A stretch of 64,000 bases of DNA, taken from assembly GCA_029237695.1 (NCBI GenBank), contig CM055266.1, positions 12,603,805 to 12,667,804 of the forward strand, written 5' to 3'. Made by a program: the position numbers and the translations under genes. This DNA is from Conchocele bisecta (taxonomy: Eukaryota; Mollusca; Bivalvia; Lucinida; Thyasiridae). The stretch's first letter is position 1, and each line of letters starts with the position of its first letter. Below the pieces are notes generated by a model. The model saw only the letters and a program-made list of their open reading frames with translations. It did not search any database and was not told the origin of the DNA. Of this stretch, positions 1-11,674 are shown piece by piece.

Positions 1-104
1 TAGAAGTTATAACATATTTCTCTGATGTTGTTTAGTGATGGACAGACGGACAACCTGACTCCAGTATACCCCCCCAAAACTCGTTGCGGGGGGTATCATC
101 AGTG
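1..104 (-). mobile_element. 5' end fragment of a tandem-core (Helentron-like) element, reverse orientation
   Basis: Read on the minus strand, this matches the start of the element at 2674-2775: a hairpin of C-run and G-run arms (ATACCCCCC / GGGGGGTAT), then GGAGTCAGGTTGTCCGTC and the first bases of the core repeat. The element runs off the left edge of the window. Confidence 0.6.
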
Positions 105-228
105 TAAAGTGTCGACGTCATGGGTGTACGTGTTATTGTTTTATAGAATTGTAATGGAGGAGCAACAGAAAATCGTTGGAATTAAATTCATGACGTCACG
201 CAAAAAGACAGAGAAAGACAGTTACCAC

Positions 229-419
229 ATTTTGTAATACACTGTGTTAAAGGTACATGCCCACTCAGTAGGCACAAAATGTTCTTTTATCGGAATTAAA
301 TAAGTGTATAAGTGTGTCATTACTCCACCAGTTCTAAAAATTACAAGTGCCAGCTATATAGATATAATCATTTAGTAATATATATTTTACTGATGGTGAC
401 ACTCGGTGGTATCAGGCTA
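229..419 (+). repeat. dispersed repeat D, copy 1
   Basis: Starts at AATACACTGTGTTAAAGG and runs through a stretch with ATATAGATATAATCATTTAG. Other copies: 34578-34791 (nearly full), 13266-13312 (start only), and 14264-14310 plus 15383-15460 (split by a Tc1 element). The 3' part ends in TATGCAAATGAGGCATGA in the other copies; here it stops at 419, where a different sequence begins. No coding potential; class unknown. Confidence 0.65.
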
Positions 420-1389
420 ACTATACGTTAAGAAAAAAAATAGTTTACCAAAATTTTCTCTGGGCAACTGGTTGAAAGTAGGTCAAATCCAAGATGGCCA
501 CCGTCAAAATAGCAGAAAATACCCATGAAGCAAACTAGACATATGATAAGTCAATTTACATTGGCTGAATGATACAAATTCAATCGACTACTATTTTGGC
601 CACATAAGGTCACCAAAAATTCAAAATGGCTGCCAAAAGCCAAAATGGCTGCCAAAGTATGAACAAAATTGTGATATTTATTAACGAATTTCAATGAAAA
701 GCGTGTCAGATGTCATTTTCACAAAATAGTTAAACACTTGTGGTTTATTAAACACATATAACACACATGCACACAAATGATGGACACAACCATACTGTTT
801 AAATATGAACTATAAGAAACTAATAATTACACTTGAATATAATGAGATACCACTGAACTCAGTTCGTGGTGCAATTTGCATATGTTTGTTTTTCAAAATA
901 GGCCCATACCATAATTTGTCCACTCCATCAGGCCCTATGTTTAGATATTCTCATTCTGCTTGTGATTTGGAAGCTGAATCTGGTAGGTACTTTCCCTGCA
1001 GTGGCTGCTGTTTTTAAATAGACTCTACCTGTCAGCACTACATAGCTGGAATTATGCCTGTGTAATCATATCAGTGATACTCACTAGTGTAGGCTCTGGG
1101 GGGAGTTTGTGTACATTTTCCTTTTAGAGCAAAACTTTGCATTTTCATGTTCTGTATGCCAAAAGACCTTCAAAAAAGTTTGGGTAGGATTTCCAAATCA
1201 AGTACGTTTTCTCGGCAGAGGCCATTTTGGATTTTAGCATGGGTGCCAAATGGCTAAATTTACGATATTGTAGTTTCACAGTGTAAACTATTATTAGGTA
1301 CCCATATATTGTTCATTTGGATTTGTTATGATTATTTAGATGTTACTGATATTCTTTTAGCATGATTTAATACTTTAATCATTGATTTA
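420..1389. other. non-coding flank of nuclease-family relic A
   Basis: No gene seen. Contains CCAAGATGGCCACC (about 490), several AAAATGGCTGCC motifs (620-655) and GAGGCCATTTTGG (about 1214). The inverted repeats of the element at 27149-34366 carry the same kind of motif, so this may be the decayed 5' terminal region of the element that carried relic A. That link is inference; I could not find a matching right end. Confidence 0.35.
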
Positions 1390-2466
1390 ATGTTCAATAC
1401 GGACATTTTTTACTCAAATTTAGCTGAAAATTCCACTCATTTGGAAAGCATCCCTATGTCTGTTGGCGTATCACTCACCAAATATTGTAGACTATTTGTT
1501 CTCCGCCGTAGTGATAATTATTGGACGGGAATATTTAGTGACCTGTACATTGAACAAGTCCTGATGAGCAGTTTGAAGTCGGTTGTTGGGCTAACTAGAG
1601 GTCGTGGTTTTGATGCGTCAACCAGTCTGGTCTGGCTACTATCAATTCCTGTATGTGGTGAAGTACACAAGGCTATGCAGGAAGTGGCGGGCCTCTCGAC
1701 CACCAGTGCAATGGAGACATAAAGGTCTGAAACGGGCAAAATTCAAACGTGACGCAAAAGATCTTCAGTCTGTCATGGATTATCTCGAAGAGAGAAAGCC
1801 ATTCTTAAAGGAATCCAAGGAACTGCGCAGCCTGTCATCAGGAGTCATAGCTGAAGGTTCGGTAAATGTGGATTCAGCTGAAACTGTCGGTACTGCAATC
1901 CTGACATCAATGGAATGAATGTCGGTTTCGAAACATAAATTTTCTAAAACCAAACAGGTAAATACTCTAGCATCATCAGTGTGTGTGTCAGTGGATGGCG
2001 ATACAATTGAGATCGATCCTCAGCAATTATACCAGCGCCTATACTTGTCGCCGACATCGGCAGCATTGATACGAAAACACTGTTCCAGTATGAACTGTGC
2101 TCATATCTGACATCATTATTTGATAAGAAGCTCCTTATGCGACTTGCAGACAAGGCCGATCTCCTGAATGGGTTAGTCATTGATGGAGGGGCGATGTTAC
2201 AGCGCCTTCCATGGTCGAAGTCCACATCATATGTAAACATTTGTCAACTTTATACACAGTTTGTACGCAGCCACTTCCGCAATGCTCTTGTTGTGTTTGA
2301 TGGCTATGAGTCTGGTCCTTCTACGAAAGATGAAACCCATCAGAGGCGTACTGGCAATGATATGGGTGTGAATGTGGATTTCACACCAGGTATGCTGCTA
2401 AAGATGAAGAAACAACCGTTCCTGGCAAATACAAGAAACAAGCAGAAGTTCATTTTTCAACAATTT
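1390..2466 (+). pseudogene. relic A of the FEN/XPG-like nuclease family (middle and nuclease N-part)
   Basis: Three reading-frame pieces join into one family member: 1390-1722, about 1710-2050, and 2137-2496. The first carries the scaffold motif NYWTGIFSDLYIEQVLM, followed by TRGRGFD; the second carries ERKPF and SSGVIAEGSVNVDSAE; the third carries VIDGGAMLQRLPW and VVFDGYESGPSTK. The last two look like the two metal-binding strands at the N-terminus of FEN1/XPG nucleases (an Asp near the start, then VFDG followed by basic residues). Breaks: a frameshift near 1708-1720, an in-frame TGA at 1916-1918 and a frameshift near 2040-2055. The homology stops at about 2466, so the second half of the nuclease and the CXC domain are missing. 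No introns are visible. Relic C (28187-32687) has the same domain order but belongs to another subfamily. Role in the cell unknown; non-functional here. Confidence 0.7.
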
Positions 2467-2481
2467 TGTCCAATCTCAAAA

Positions 2482-5400
2482 CTTAACTTTGGGTAAATGT
2501 CTTTTAACATCTGTTTTCATTCATGGAATGCCTTGATATTTCATACATGCATTCATCTGATGATACTCTATCGTGCTATAGCAAATCCATGACCCACCAC
2601 CCATCCCTTACCCCAAGGTCAAGGTCACAAACTTAGCACATTCATAAACTTAACGTTGGGGTAAATGTCTTATTATACCCCCCGCAACGAGTTGTGGTGG
2701 GGGGTATACTGGAGTCAGGTTGTCCGTCCGTCCGTAAACTTAAAAAACATCAGAGAAATATTGTTATAACTTCTATTTCCTTCATCTAAAATGCTTAATA
2801 TTTCACACATGCGTTCCTGTAAGGCTCTACTACCATGCTGTGCCAAATCCACGACCGTCCAACCCCCGCTGATCCCAAGGTCAAGGTCAAATACTTAGTC
2901 TCTTTACAAAACTTAACATCAGAAAAATATTGTTCTAACTTCTATTTCGTTCATCTAAAATTCTTAATATTTCACACATGCATTCCTGTAAGGCTCTAAT
3001 ACCATGCTGTGCCAAATCCATGACCGTCCAACCCCCGCTGATCCCAATGTCAAGGTCAAATACTTAGTCTTTTTACAAAACTTAACATCAGAGAAATAAG
3101 TTATAACTTCTATTTCCTTCATTGAAAATTCTTATTATTTCACTTGTGCATTCCTCTAAGGTTGTACTATCATGCTGTGACAAATCTACGACTGTCCAAC
3201 CCCCGCTGATCCCAAGGTCAAGGTCACATACTTAGTCTCTTTACAAAACTTAACATCAGAGAAATATGTTATTATAACTTCTATTTCTTTCATTGAAAAT
3301 TCTTAATATTTCATATGCTGTGACAAATCCCCGCTGATCTCGAGGTCAACGTCACATACATACCGTATAACCTCGAATTAACGCCCCCCCCCTCCTAATA
3401 AACCCCCCCCCCCAAATATTTTTTTGTTTTTTTTTACCAATGACCGCCAATTTCAAACACAAATAATCCTTAAATCCTTATTTGTGTTTGAAAGTTTGAA
3501 ATTGGCGGTCCTTGGTAATTTATTTATTTTTTTTTTTTACTGGCTAATAAACGCCCCCCCCCTTTTGTAAAATGTAACGCCTCTGGGTGCGTTAATTCGA
3601 GGTTATACGGTAGTCTCTTTACAAAACTTAACATCGGAGATAATTCTATTTCCTTGCTCGGATCTGCTTCACATTTGACACACTCATTGCTCCAATGGAC
3701 CTCTACCACCCTGTGACAAATTCATGTTCATGCCGCTTGCGCTAATCCCAGAGTCAAGGTCACAAGCCCACACACTTGGAAATTTTTACATATTTTAGGG
3801 GTACCTGGGCCCACGCGGGGGGTATTCCGTAAGCCTCGCTTACTGACCAATCTAGTTACATCTGTTTCCTTTCATGGAACGCCTTGATATTTCATACATG
3901 CATTCCTCAGATGACCCTCTATCATGCTGCAGTAAATCCACGACCCACCACCCAACCCTTACCCCAAGGTCAAGGTCACAAACTTAGCATGTTCATAAAC
4001 TTAACGTTGGGGTAAATGTTGTGTAACTTCTGTTTATTTACAGGGAATGCCTTCATATTTCATACATGCATTCATCTGTCTATCGTTGCTTATAGCAAAT
4101 ATCTGGCTATTAGCCACCTTTATCCGTGCTTTATGAGCAAATCCATGACACCCCTTTCCCCAAGGTCAAGGTCACAAACTTATCACATTCGTAAACTTAA
4201 CGTTGGGGTAAATGTAACATCTGTTTCCTTTCAGAACATTCATCTGCTGCTACCCTATCATGCTATAGCAAATCCATGACCCACCGCCCACCTCTTACCC
4301 CAAGGTCAAGGTCACAAACTTAGCACATTCATGAACTTAACGTTGGGGTAAATGTTGTGTAACTTCTGTTTATTTACAGGGAACGCCTTCATATTTCATA
4401 CATGCATTCATCTGATGATACTCTATCGTGCTATAGCAAATCCATGACACCCCACCCCTTTCCCCAAGGTGAAGGTCACAAACTTAGCACATTCATAAAC
4501 TTAACGGTGGGGTAAATGTAACATATGTTTCCTTTCATGGAACGCCTTGATATTTCATACATGCATTCATCTGATGTTAGCCTATCATGCTATAGCAAAT
4601 CCATGACCCACCTCTTACCCCAAGGTCAAGGTCACAAACTTAGTACATTCATAAACTCAACGTTGGGGTAAATGTTTTATAACATCTGTTTCCTTTCATG
4701 GAACGCCTTGATATTTCATACATGCATTCCTCAGATGACCCTCTATCATGCTGTAGCAAATCCACAACCCACCACCCAACCCTTACCCCAAGGTCAAGGT
4801 CACAAACATAGCATGTTCATAAACTTAACATTGGGGTAAATGTTGTGTAACTTCTGTTTCTTTACAGGGAACGCTTTGTTCTTTCATAGGTACATGCATT
4901 CATCTGATGATCCTCTATTGTGCTACAGCAAATCCATGACCCACCCCACCCCTTTCCCCAAGATCAACATCATAAACTTAAAGTTGGAGTAAATGTCTTT
5001 TTATAACTTCTGTTTCTTTACCTTGAACCACCTTGATATTTCATACATGCATTCATCTGATGATACTCTATCGTGCTATAGCAAATCCATGACCCTGCCC
5101 CCACCCCTTTCCCCAAGGTCAAGGTCACAAACTTAGCACATTCATAAACTTAACGTTGGGGTAAATGTTTTATAACATCTGTTTCCTTTCATGGAACGTC
5201 TTGATATTTCATACATGCATTCCTAAGATGACCCTACATGTATATCGTGCTGTAGAAAACCCACAACCCACCACACAACCCTTACCCCAAGGTCAAGGTC
5301 ACAAACTTAGCATGTTCATAAACTTAACGTTGGGGTAAATGTTGTGTAACTTCTTTTTTTTTACAGGGAACGCTTTGATATTTCATACATGCATTCATCT

Positions 5401-5900
5401 GATGATCCTCTATTGTGTTACAGCAAATCCATGACCCACCCCTTTCCCTAAGATCAACATCATAACCTTAACGTTGGAGTAGATATCTTTTTATAACTTC
5501 TGTTTCTTTACAGGGAACGCCTTGATATTTCATACATGCATTCATCTGATGATTCTCTATTGTGTTACAGCAAATCCATGACCCACCCACCCCACCCCTT
5601 TCCTCAAGATCAATGTCGCAAACTTAGCACATTCATACATGCATTCCTCATGTGAATAGCTATCATGCTGTAGAAAATCACCAACTTAGTGCGTTCATAA
5701 ACTTAACGTTGCGTTAAATTTTGTTTTACTTCTGCTTTCAGGGAGCGCATTGATATTTCATACATGCATTCATCTTAATACATGTATGCTATATCATGCT
5801 ATGCAAATCCACGAACCACCTTCCACCACTGACCCCAATGTCAAGGTCCACCGCACACCCCTTAACCTAACATCAAGTTATATAATATTCATGTTTTTTT
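2482..5900 (+). repeat. tandem array of ~165-175 bp cores (GTTGGGGTAAATG type)
   Basis: About a dozen or more imperfect units, each with AACTTAACGTTGGGGTAAATG-like sequence, a run through TTTCATACATGCATTC, then AAATCCATGACCCACC and CCCAAGGTCAAGGTCACA. Interrupted at 2674-3856 by a different tandem-core element. Short open frames here are chance frames of the repeat. The array ends in GTTATATAATATTCATG, as do arrays ending near 19285 and 43520. The core array of a non-autonomous element; its own ends are not clear. Confidence 0.85.
2674..3856 (+). mobile_element. nested tandem-core Helentron-like element, complete
   Basis: Begins TATACCCCCCGC with a hairpin, followed by TCCGTCCGTCCG and several ~170 bp cores (AACTTCTATTTCCTTC ... 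CCAAGGTCAAGGTCA). Ends GCGGGGGGTATTCC...CTAGT, so the subterminal inverted repeat is ATACCCCCCGC / GCGGGGGGTAT. The interrupted host core reads GTCTTAT|TACATCTG; the uninterrupted form is present at 18295-18310. The element therefore sits between two T bases with no target duplication, as known for Helentrons. An inner inverted repeat (about 3367-3615, CGTATAACCTCGAATTAACG and its complement) is a further small foldback insertion. Confidence 0.75.
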
Positions 5901-5954
5901 ATACAACTGTGCCAAGTTTGAGTGAAGGCTGCCAACATGCGAGCTTCGTTGTCT

Positions 5955-6175
5955 TCTGACAACTCTTGTTGTATCCAATTCTATATCATTTCTACTTTAC
6001 ACATCTGTGCCTAAATTAGTATATATGTTTAACACAACGAGATGAATAAATAATGCTATAGAGTTTCAAATTTTCATTAATGTTTCTTGCCTGAGTGACA
6101 GCTTCACATTTCTGCATCTTCGCTGTCTGGCCCATATTCGACAAGCGTATTTTGTGACTTACAGCACAGTTGTTG
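5955..6175 (+). repeat. duplicated segment U, copy 1
   Basis: Matches 8930-9085 (TGTATCCAATTCTATAT..., GACAGCTTCACATTTCTGC, TCTTCGCTGTCTGGCCCAT). The copies differ by small indels. No coding potential seen. Confidence 0.6.
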
Positions 6176-6243
6176 TTTTTCAGTCCAGGCGGGTGCTGTG
6201 GGTAACCGTGAGCCTCTGCTTGCTTGCTCCAGTTTATTATGTT

Positions 6244-6561
6244 TTACCCCTGTGCGTCCGTTTGTGCGTCTGTGCGTCCGTAAGGCAAATGCAATTAACT
6301 ATGTCTATCTAGGGATGCTGCTTTGTTTCGCATAAGACCCATGCCTGAACACCCAATGTCAAGGTCACTAGGGGCTTATGTTCACCTTGTTTGTAAGGCA
6401 AATGCGTTTAATATTTTCTCAATAACTCCTTAACTCCTTCACCAATTTCAATAATATTTACCCACAATGTCTGTCTAGGGATTAGCTTCGTGATAACAAT
6501 GCCCTTTTACTATCAAGGCTGCAGGTGGGGGCATCCGCGTTCTATGAACACACTTTCTAGT
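6244..6561 (+). mobile_element. short tandem-core element
   Basis: TTTTACCCCTGTGCGTCCG start with GTGCGTCCG repeats, two short cores (GGCAAATGC..., CCAATGTCAAGGTCACT), and a 3' end GGGGGCATCC...TTTCTAGT. The layout matches the other tandem-core elements here, with the CTAGT end. Confidence 0.5.
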
Positions 6562-6623
6562 TTTATTTAAATTAATTAATTACCTTTTTGAAAAATCCAC
6601 ACTCTGTTCACCTTTATTATCAG

Positions 6624-6686
6624 CTACAGATGACAGTGAAGGAGCAACTGCACTTCATCAGACCGAAGCCCTGAAATCGGGACCTG
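6624..6686 (+). CDS. candidate 63-nt internal exon (uncertain)
   Basis: An acceptor with a pyrimidine tract (TTTATTATCAG) is followed by 63 nt open in one frame, phase 1 at both ends, with the peptide TDDSEGATALHQTEALKSGP. The donor (G|GTTTCC) is weak. Phase and acidic composition would fit the macro-domain gene downstream, joining directly to the 11609 exon, but it does not join in frame to the 10716 exon as drawn. The bases after the donor belong to repeat T. May be chance. Confidence 0.25.
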
Positions 6687-6965
6687 GTTTCCAAAGAACA
6701 ATGAGCGTGCCATTATTTAGGGTTAGTATGGCAGTAGTGGTCTAATCACAATAACAATGCATTTGGATATAATTTGTTTTGGGAAACCCGTATGTAATAG
6801 CAAATTTTGTCCAAATATTTAGGGTTAATACGATAAGTGTTTGCGACTATGGTGCTTTGTTTCACGTCTGAACATCCAAGGTCAAGGTCACTGAGGACTT
6901 ATGTTCATATTACATGTATGATCAAGGCTGCAATGACAGGTTTAGCTTAGTAATAATCAGCCGTT
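6687..6965 (+). repeat. duplicated segment T, copy 1
   Basis: Matches 12937-13262 (GTTTCCAAAGAACAATGAGC, GGTTAGTATGGCAGTAGTGG, a TCAAGGTCA motif and a shared end near ACACTAGTG). Non-coding; class unknown. Confidence 0.6.
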
Positions 6966-6996
6966 TTTACACTAGTGTATATATATTATGATTTTT

Positions 6997-8829
6997 AGCT
7001 TGACTATTCGAAGAATAAGTAGAGCTTATGTTGTCACCCCGGCGTTTGTATATGGAATACTACTGGCCCTACACCCACCATACTTGGACAACTTCATATC
7101 CTAGTGATGTACATCAATAACCCCTGATCTATATTTGACCTTGACCTACATTTCATCTTGAATTACTTGGTTAATTCCCTTGGTTAAGGTTTTTATTCAA
7201 CCTTGGTTAAGGTTTTTAGTCAAGCTTGTATATGCAATACTACTGGCCCTACACCCACCATACTTGGACAACTTCATCTCCTAGTGATGCACATCAATAA
7301 CCCCTCATTTATATTTGACCTTGACCTACATTTCCTCTTGAATTACTTACTTAATTCCCCTTGGTTAAGGTTTTTAGTCAACCTTGGTTAAGGTTTTTTT
7401 TCAAGCTTGTACATTGAATACTATTGTGCATCCAGACACCATACTTCGACAACCTTTTCTCATAGGTATGTACATCAATAACCCCTGATCTATATTTGAC
7501 CTTGACCTACATTTCCTCTTCAATTACTTACTTAATTCCTTTGGTTAAGGTTTTTTAGTCGACCTTCTATATGGAATACTACTAGCCCTACACCCACCAT
7601 ACTTGGACAACTTCATTTCCTAGTGATGTACATCAACAGCCCTGATCTATATTTGACCTTGACCTACATTTCCTCTTGAATTACTTACTTAATTCCCCTT
7701 GGTTAACGTTTTTAGTCAAGCTTGTAGATGGAATACTCCTGGCCCTACACCAACCATACTTGGACAACTTCATCTCCTAGTGATGTACATCAACAACCCC
7801 TGACCTATATTTGACCTTGACCTACATTTAACCTTGAATTACTTACTTAATTCCCCTTGGTTAAGGTTTTTACTCGACCTTGGGTTTTTACTGATTAAGC
7901 CTTTTACTCAAGCTTGTACAAATGGAATTACTATTGTGCATTTACAGACCCACCATACTTGGTCAACCTTTTCTCATAGTGATGTACATCAATAACCCCT
8001 GATCTATATTTGACCTTGACCTACATTTCCTCTTGAATTACTTACTTAATTCTCTTTGGTTAAGGTTTTTAGTCAAGCTTGTAGATGGAATACTCATGGC
8101 CCTACACCAACCATACTTGGACAACTTCATCTCCTAGTAATGTACATCAACAACCCCTGATCTATATTTGACCTTGACCTACATTTAACCTTAAATTACT
8201 TACTTAATTCCCCTTGGTTAAGGTTTTTACTCGACCTTGGTTAAGGTTTTTAGTCAAGCTTGTAGATGGAATACTATTGTGCATACAGACACCATACTTG
8301 GATAACTTTTTCTCATAGGGATGTACGTCAATAACCCCTGACCTTTATTTTACCTTCACCCTACATTTAACCTGATTTATTACTTGCTTAATGTTTATAG
8401 TCAAGCTTGTACTATGGAATACTTCTGGGCCTACATCAACCATACTTGGACAACTTCATCTCCTAGTGATGTACATCAATAATCCCTGACCTATATTTGA
8501 CCTTGACCTACTTTTATCCTTTTTAGATTACTTAGTTATCTCCCCTTGGTTACGGTTTTTACTCAAGCTTGTATATGGAATACTCCTGGGCCTACAGCAA
8601 CCATACTTGAAAAACTTTATCTCCTAGTGATGTACATCAATAACCCCTGACCTATATCTGACATTGACCTACATTTAACCTTGAATTACTTACTTAATTT
8701 CCCTTGGTTAAGGTTTTTAGTCAACCTTGGTTAAGGTTTTTATGCAGGCCGCAGCCACCTTATTTGTCAAGCTATGTGTACATCGACAACCCTCGTAGTC
8801 GAGCTATGCTGTTCTCCTACAGCTCTTGT
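6997..8829 (+). mobile_element. tandem-core Helentron-like element, ~10 cores
   Basis: 5' end AGCTTGACTATTCG with a hairpin; 3' end TAGTCGAGCTATGC...CTCTTGT. Subterminal inverted repeat AGCTTGACTA / TAGTCGAGCT. Inside are about ten ~165 bp cores with GGAATACTACTGGCCCTACA, CTAGTGATGTACATCAAT and TTTGACCTTGACCTACATTT. The TGACCTTGA motif is the complement of the TCAAGGTCA found in other cores. Confidence 0.75.
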
Positions 8830-8929
8830 TTTCTATATTTTTGTATTCATTTCTATATAGGGTACAGAGTTTGTGTACACAACTCCTCTGAAACCGTTCC
8901 GTCATTCGATCTGAAACTATACATTTTTG

Positions 8930-9085
8930 TGTCCAATTCTATATAATTTCTACTTTACACATCTCTACCTGAATTAGTATACAATGCTATAGAGTTTAAA
9001 ATCTCGTTAATGTTTCTTGCCTTTGTGACAGCTTCACATTTCTGCATCTTCGCTGTCTGGCCCATCTTCGACGGGCGTATTTTGT
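8930..9085 (+). repeat. duplicated segment U, copy 2
   Basis: Second copy of the segment at 5955-6175, with small indels. It follows the end of the element at 6997-8829. Confidence 0.6.
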
Positions 9086-9119
9086 GACATACGGCACTCC
9101 TGTTTAAACTTTGTATGCT

Positions 9120-9612
9120 TATTGGGCATCATCCGTATATTCATTCTGTGTCCCACTCATGCAGCCCCTGTGCCCCAAGGTCAAGGCCAAATGACTTAGA
9201 AGTTTGGGTTATTATAAAAATCTCCACAACACTTACTCCAATTTACTTCTAACATCCAATACTTCTCATTCATCATCCATGTTTTCTTTATATAGCCTGC
9301 TCATGTGGGCCACATGCCCAAGGTCAAGGTCAAATGACTTTTGTGTTAAAATTTTTACATACCTTATATTTCCACAACACTTACTCCGATTTACTTCAAA
9401 TTTAAAAAAAATCTTTATTATCTTCCATATTTTCCTTCTATAGCCCACCCATGTGGCCCACATGCCCAAGATCAAGGTCAAATTTGCATTAAAGCTTTTA
9501 CTTTTACATACCTTATATCTCCACAACCCTTAATTCAAACTTCAAATAAATACACTCCGAGACCATCAAATGCCTTGGCGGGCTCGACATGTGGGCCACA
9601 GCCATCTGGTAA
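9120..9612 (+). mobile_element. tandem-core element with 3' end, 5' end unclear
   Basis: Three short cores (TTTACATACCTTATATCTCC, CATGCCCAAGGTCAAGGTCA) and a 3' end GGCGGGCTCGACATG...CCATCTGGT. A related 3' end is at 40195-40230 (GGCGGGCTCGACATGCGG). The open frames here are repeat frames. Confidence 0.5.
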
Positions 9613-9745
9613 TGAACTAATGCACAAGTGATTTGGTCTTTCCGCTAAACAAATGAGTGAGTGTAGCAAAGCTTTTATTTAGCTGAAGCATCCAATCACG
9701 AGCACATTACTTCACGATGATCGGCTCACCTGATTAAAACACATT

Positions 9746-10354
9746 TGTATACCTCCGGCATACGAAGTATGTCGAGCGGTATATAGTTTTCAAAATTATG
9801 TTTGTCCGTCCGTCTGCGTTAAAGTTTTTGGGTACCCATTTTCTCTAACGGTAAGTCGGATTGACCTCAAACGACATAGATTTCCTTATCATCATCCATA
9901 TTTTCATTCCATACCACACGCATGCGGCCTTCATGTTCAAGGTGAAGTTACTTAGAAATTTGCGTTAAAGTTTTCGGGTACCAATTATCTCTGCAACGGT
10001 AAGTCGGATGGACTTCAATCTTCATATACTTCCTTATCATCATCCATGTTTTTATTCCATACCACACCCATGCGGCTTTCATGTCCATGGTCAAATTACT
10101 TACAAATTTGCATCTGTAAGATTTGCGTTAAAGTTTTCTGGTACCCCATTATCTCTGCAACGGTAAATCGGATTGACTTCAAACTCCATATTCTTCCTTA
10201 TCATCATCCATATTTTCATACCATACTGCACCCATGAGGCCTTCATGTCCAAGCTCAAGGTCAAATTAATTAGAAATATTTGCGTTTAAGTTTTTATTTG
10301 TCAGTCCAGGCGGCAGCCGGGTGTATACGTGAGCCTCTGCTCACTTTCTCTAGT
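9746..10354 (+). mobile_element. tandem-core Helentron-like element, complete
   Basis: 5' end TGTATACCTCCGGCATACG followed by GTCCGTCCGTC; 3' end GCAGCCGGGTGTATACG...CTCTAGT. Subterminal inverted repeat GTATACC(T)CCGGC / GCCGGGTGTATAC. Three cores contain TCTCTGCAACGGTAAGTCGG and TCATCATCCATATTTT. A similar 3' end lies at 6181-6235. Confidence 0.65.
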
Positions 10355-10429
10355 CTTTCATTTTACACGTTATTTTCTCAAATCAAATAATCAAGTTTAA
10401 AAAAATATGGGTGGTAATGATGCAACCAA

Positions 10430-10715
10430 CCAGCCAACCAATCAATTAGTCTATCACCCAATCAAACAACCAGCCAAACCATTCAATCAACCAACCAACC
10501 AACCCACAAAACCAATCAACTAACCCAACGTACCAACCTATCAACCAACCACTTAACTGACCGACCAACCCACCAAATCAACCAACTAACCCAACATATC
10601 AACATGGTCAATCAATTAACCAATCAAACGACCGGCCGACCCACCAACCAATCAGTCAACCAACCAATTTTACCACCAACCCACCATACAACCAATCAAT
10701 CAATCAATCAATCAG
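10430..10715 (+). repeat. CAAC/CAAT low-complexity tract
   Basis: About 285 bp of degenerate CCAACCAATCAA units ending in five exact CAAT repeats, directly before the candidate exon at 10716. Confidence 0.9.
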
Positions 10716-10806
10716 GAGGATGAACCATCTGACAGACCACGCATTGAAGAAGTTCAAGATCTTCCTCAGGCGATGCGAAGCTCGGACGCGAATCCCCAAA
10801 AATCAG
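10716..10806 (+). CDS. candidate 5' exon of the macro-domain gene
   Basis: Open for 91 nt with an acidic, probably disordered peptide (EDEPSDRPRIEEVQDLPQ, then AMRSSDANPQKSG), ending in a good donor CAG|GTAACA at phase 1. The next exon (11609) needs exactly one base from the previous exon, and the junction gives GAA (Glu), so the frame continues. The acceptor is unusual because it lies in the CAAT repeat; an internal acceptor at 10750 would give a phase 1-1 exon of 57 nt instead. Upstream exons and the start codon were not found. Support is from reading frame and splice phase, not homology. Confidence 0.4.
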
Positions 10807-10989
10807 GTAACAATTCCAACTTCAAATGATTTACACGATTCTGAGCATTTTCATTGGTCACAAACGGCCACAACCAGGGCATATGGCTAGAGTTTATATG
10901 TGAATAAACCCCATCGAAATTTCAAATGCGAAAAACATGAAACGCAACTTCCGGGTCATCATCGGCATTAGGATCACCCCCATTAATTC

Positions 10990-11251
10990 TTTATCAGGTA
11001 ACGAGGTTCGTATTGGCCGAATACAAATTTACATACTGATTGATAACATATTTCTGTATCAGGCATTCACCTGATACCAATATCCGGGTTACAACGAATT
11101 GAAAACTGACATTTTATTGGTCGAACGCGTCGCATGACGTTACCGAATAACGTTTATAGTGGAATGACGTCACGGAAACAAGTCCTCGTTCTTTTCAACA
11201 AAAACAATGTCATAATTGCTCATTCTGTAGCCAAAAACGTTACCTGATAAA
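10990..11251. mobile_element. MITE with TTTATCAGGTAACG ends
   Basis: Terminal inverted repeat TTTATCAGGTAACG / CGTTACCTGATAAA around 262 bp with no coding capacity. A second copy at 39575-40417 is split by a retroposon. Confidence 0.6.
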
Positions 11252-11264
11252 TAGAATAATCATG

Positions 11265-11370
11265 CTAGTGTCTTTTTATATCAAGTTTATCAGGCTCCGC
11301 TCGGAAACGGTAGGAATTCCTCGGCAAGCCTCGGAATTCCTACGCATTTCCTAGCCTCTGGTTATCTTTC
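11265..11370. repeat. foldback sequence next to the MITE
   Basis: CTAGTGTCTTTTTATATCAAG...GGAATTCCTCGGC...GAGGCTAGG-like sequence in inverted order; the same foldback, better preserved, lies at 39443-39561, again next to the TATCAGGTAACG MITE. The two are probably one composite repeat. Confidence 0.5.
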
Positions 11371-11608
11371 CTTAACTTGATCTGGAACTTTACACCGGAT
11401 ATTCAATACCAAATATCAGTGGATTGGCAAGTTGCTATTTTGCCATAGTGTAAAAGATTTTAGCACACCGCTCATATTCCTTTAAATCTTGGAGGATTTA
11501 ACTTTAATATGTAATACCTTATTTGCGCATCCGTTTTACGTTTTTTATCGCGCCCTGGTGATTATATTAGGATCAATACGGTATGCATGTTTCTGCTCTC
11601 TGTTTTAG

Positions 11609-11674
11609 AACTGCTGAAGAAAAAGGAAACAGGCGAGCTTAGTTTGACAAATGATTATGTCGATCAAATGAAAA
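11609..11674 (+). CDS. macro-domain gene, duplicated small exon, copy 1
   Basis: A 66-nt exon between TGTTTTAG and GTAAGTCTG, phase 1 at both ends. Its peptide starts ELLKKKETGELSLTND and ends VDQMK. A copy of the same length with nearly identical introns lies at 35398-35463, and a 72-nt relative at 15582-15653. Other frames contain stops. The exon is highly charged and could extend the helical N-terminal region known in MACROD proteins; that is inference. The flanking introns align to the 35398 copy far better than the exon itself, the reverse of what ordinary purifying selection gives. Confidence 0.5.

Noticed and set aside
2482..5900. CRISPR-like array of regular repeats
   Set aside because: The whole ~170 bp unit is repeated, with no unique spacers; the context is eukaryotic.
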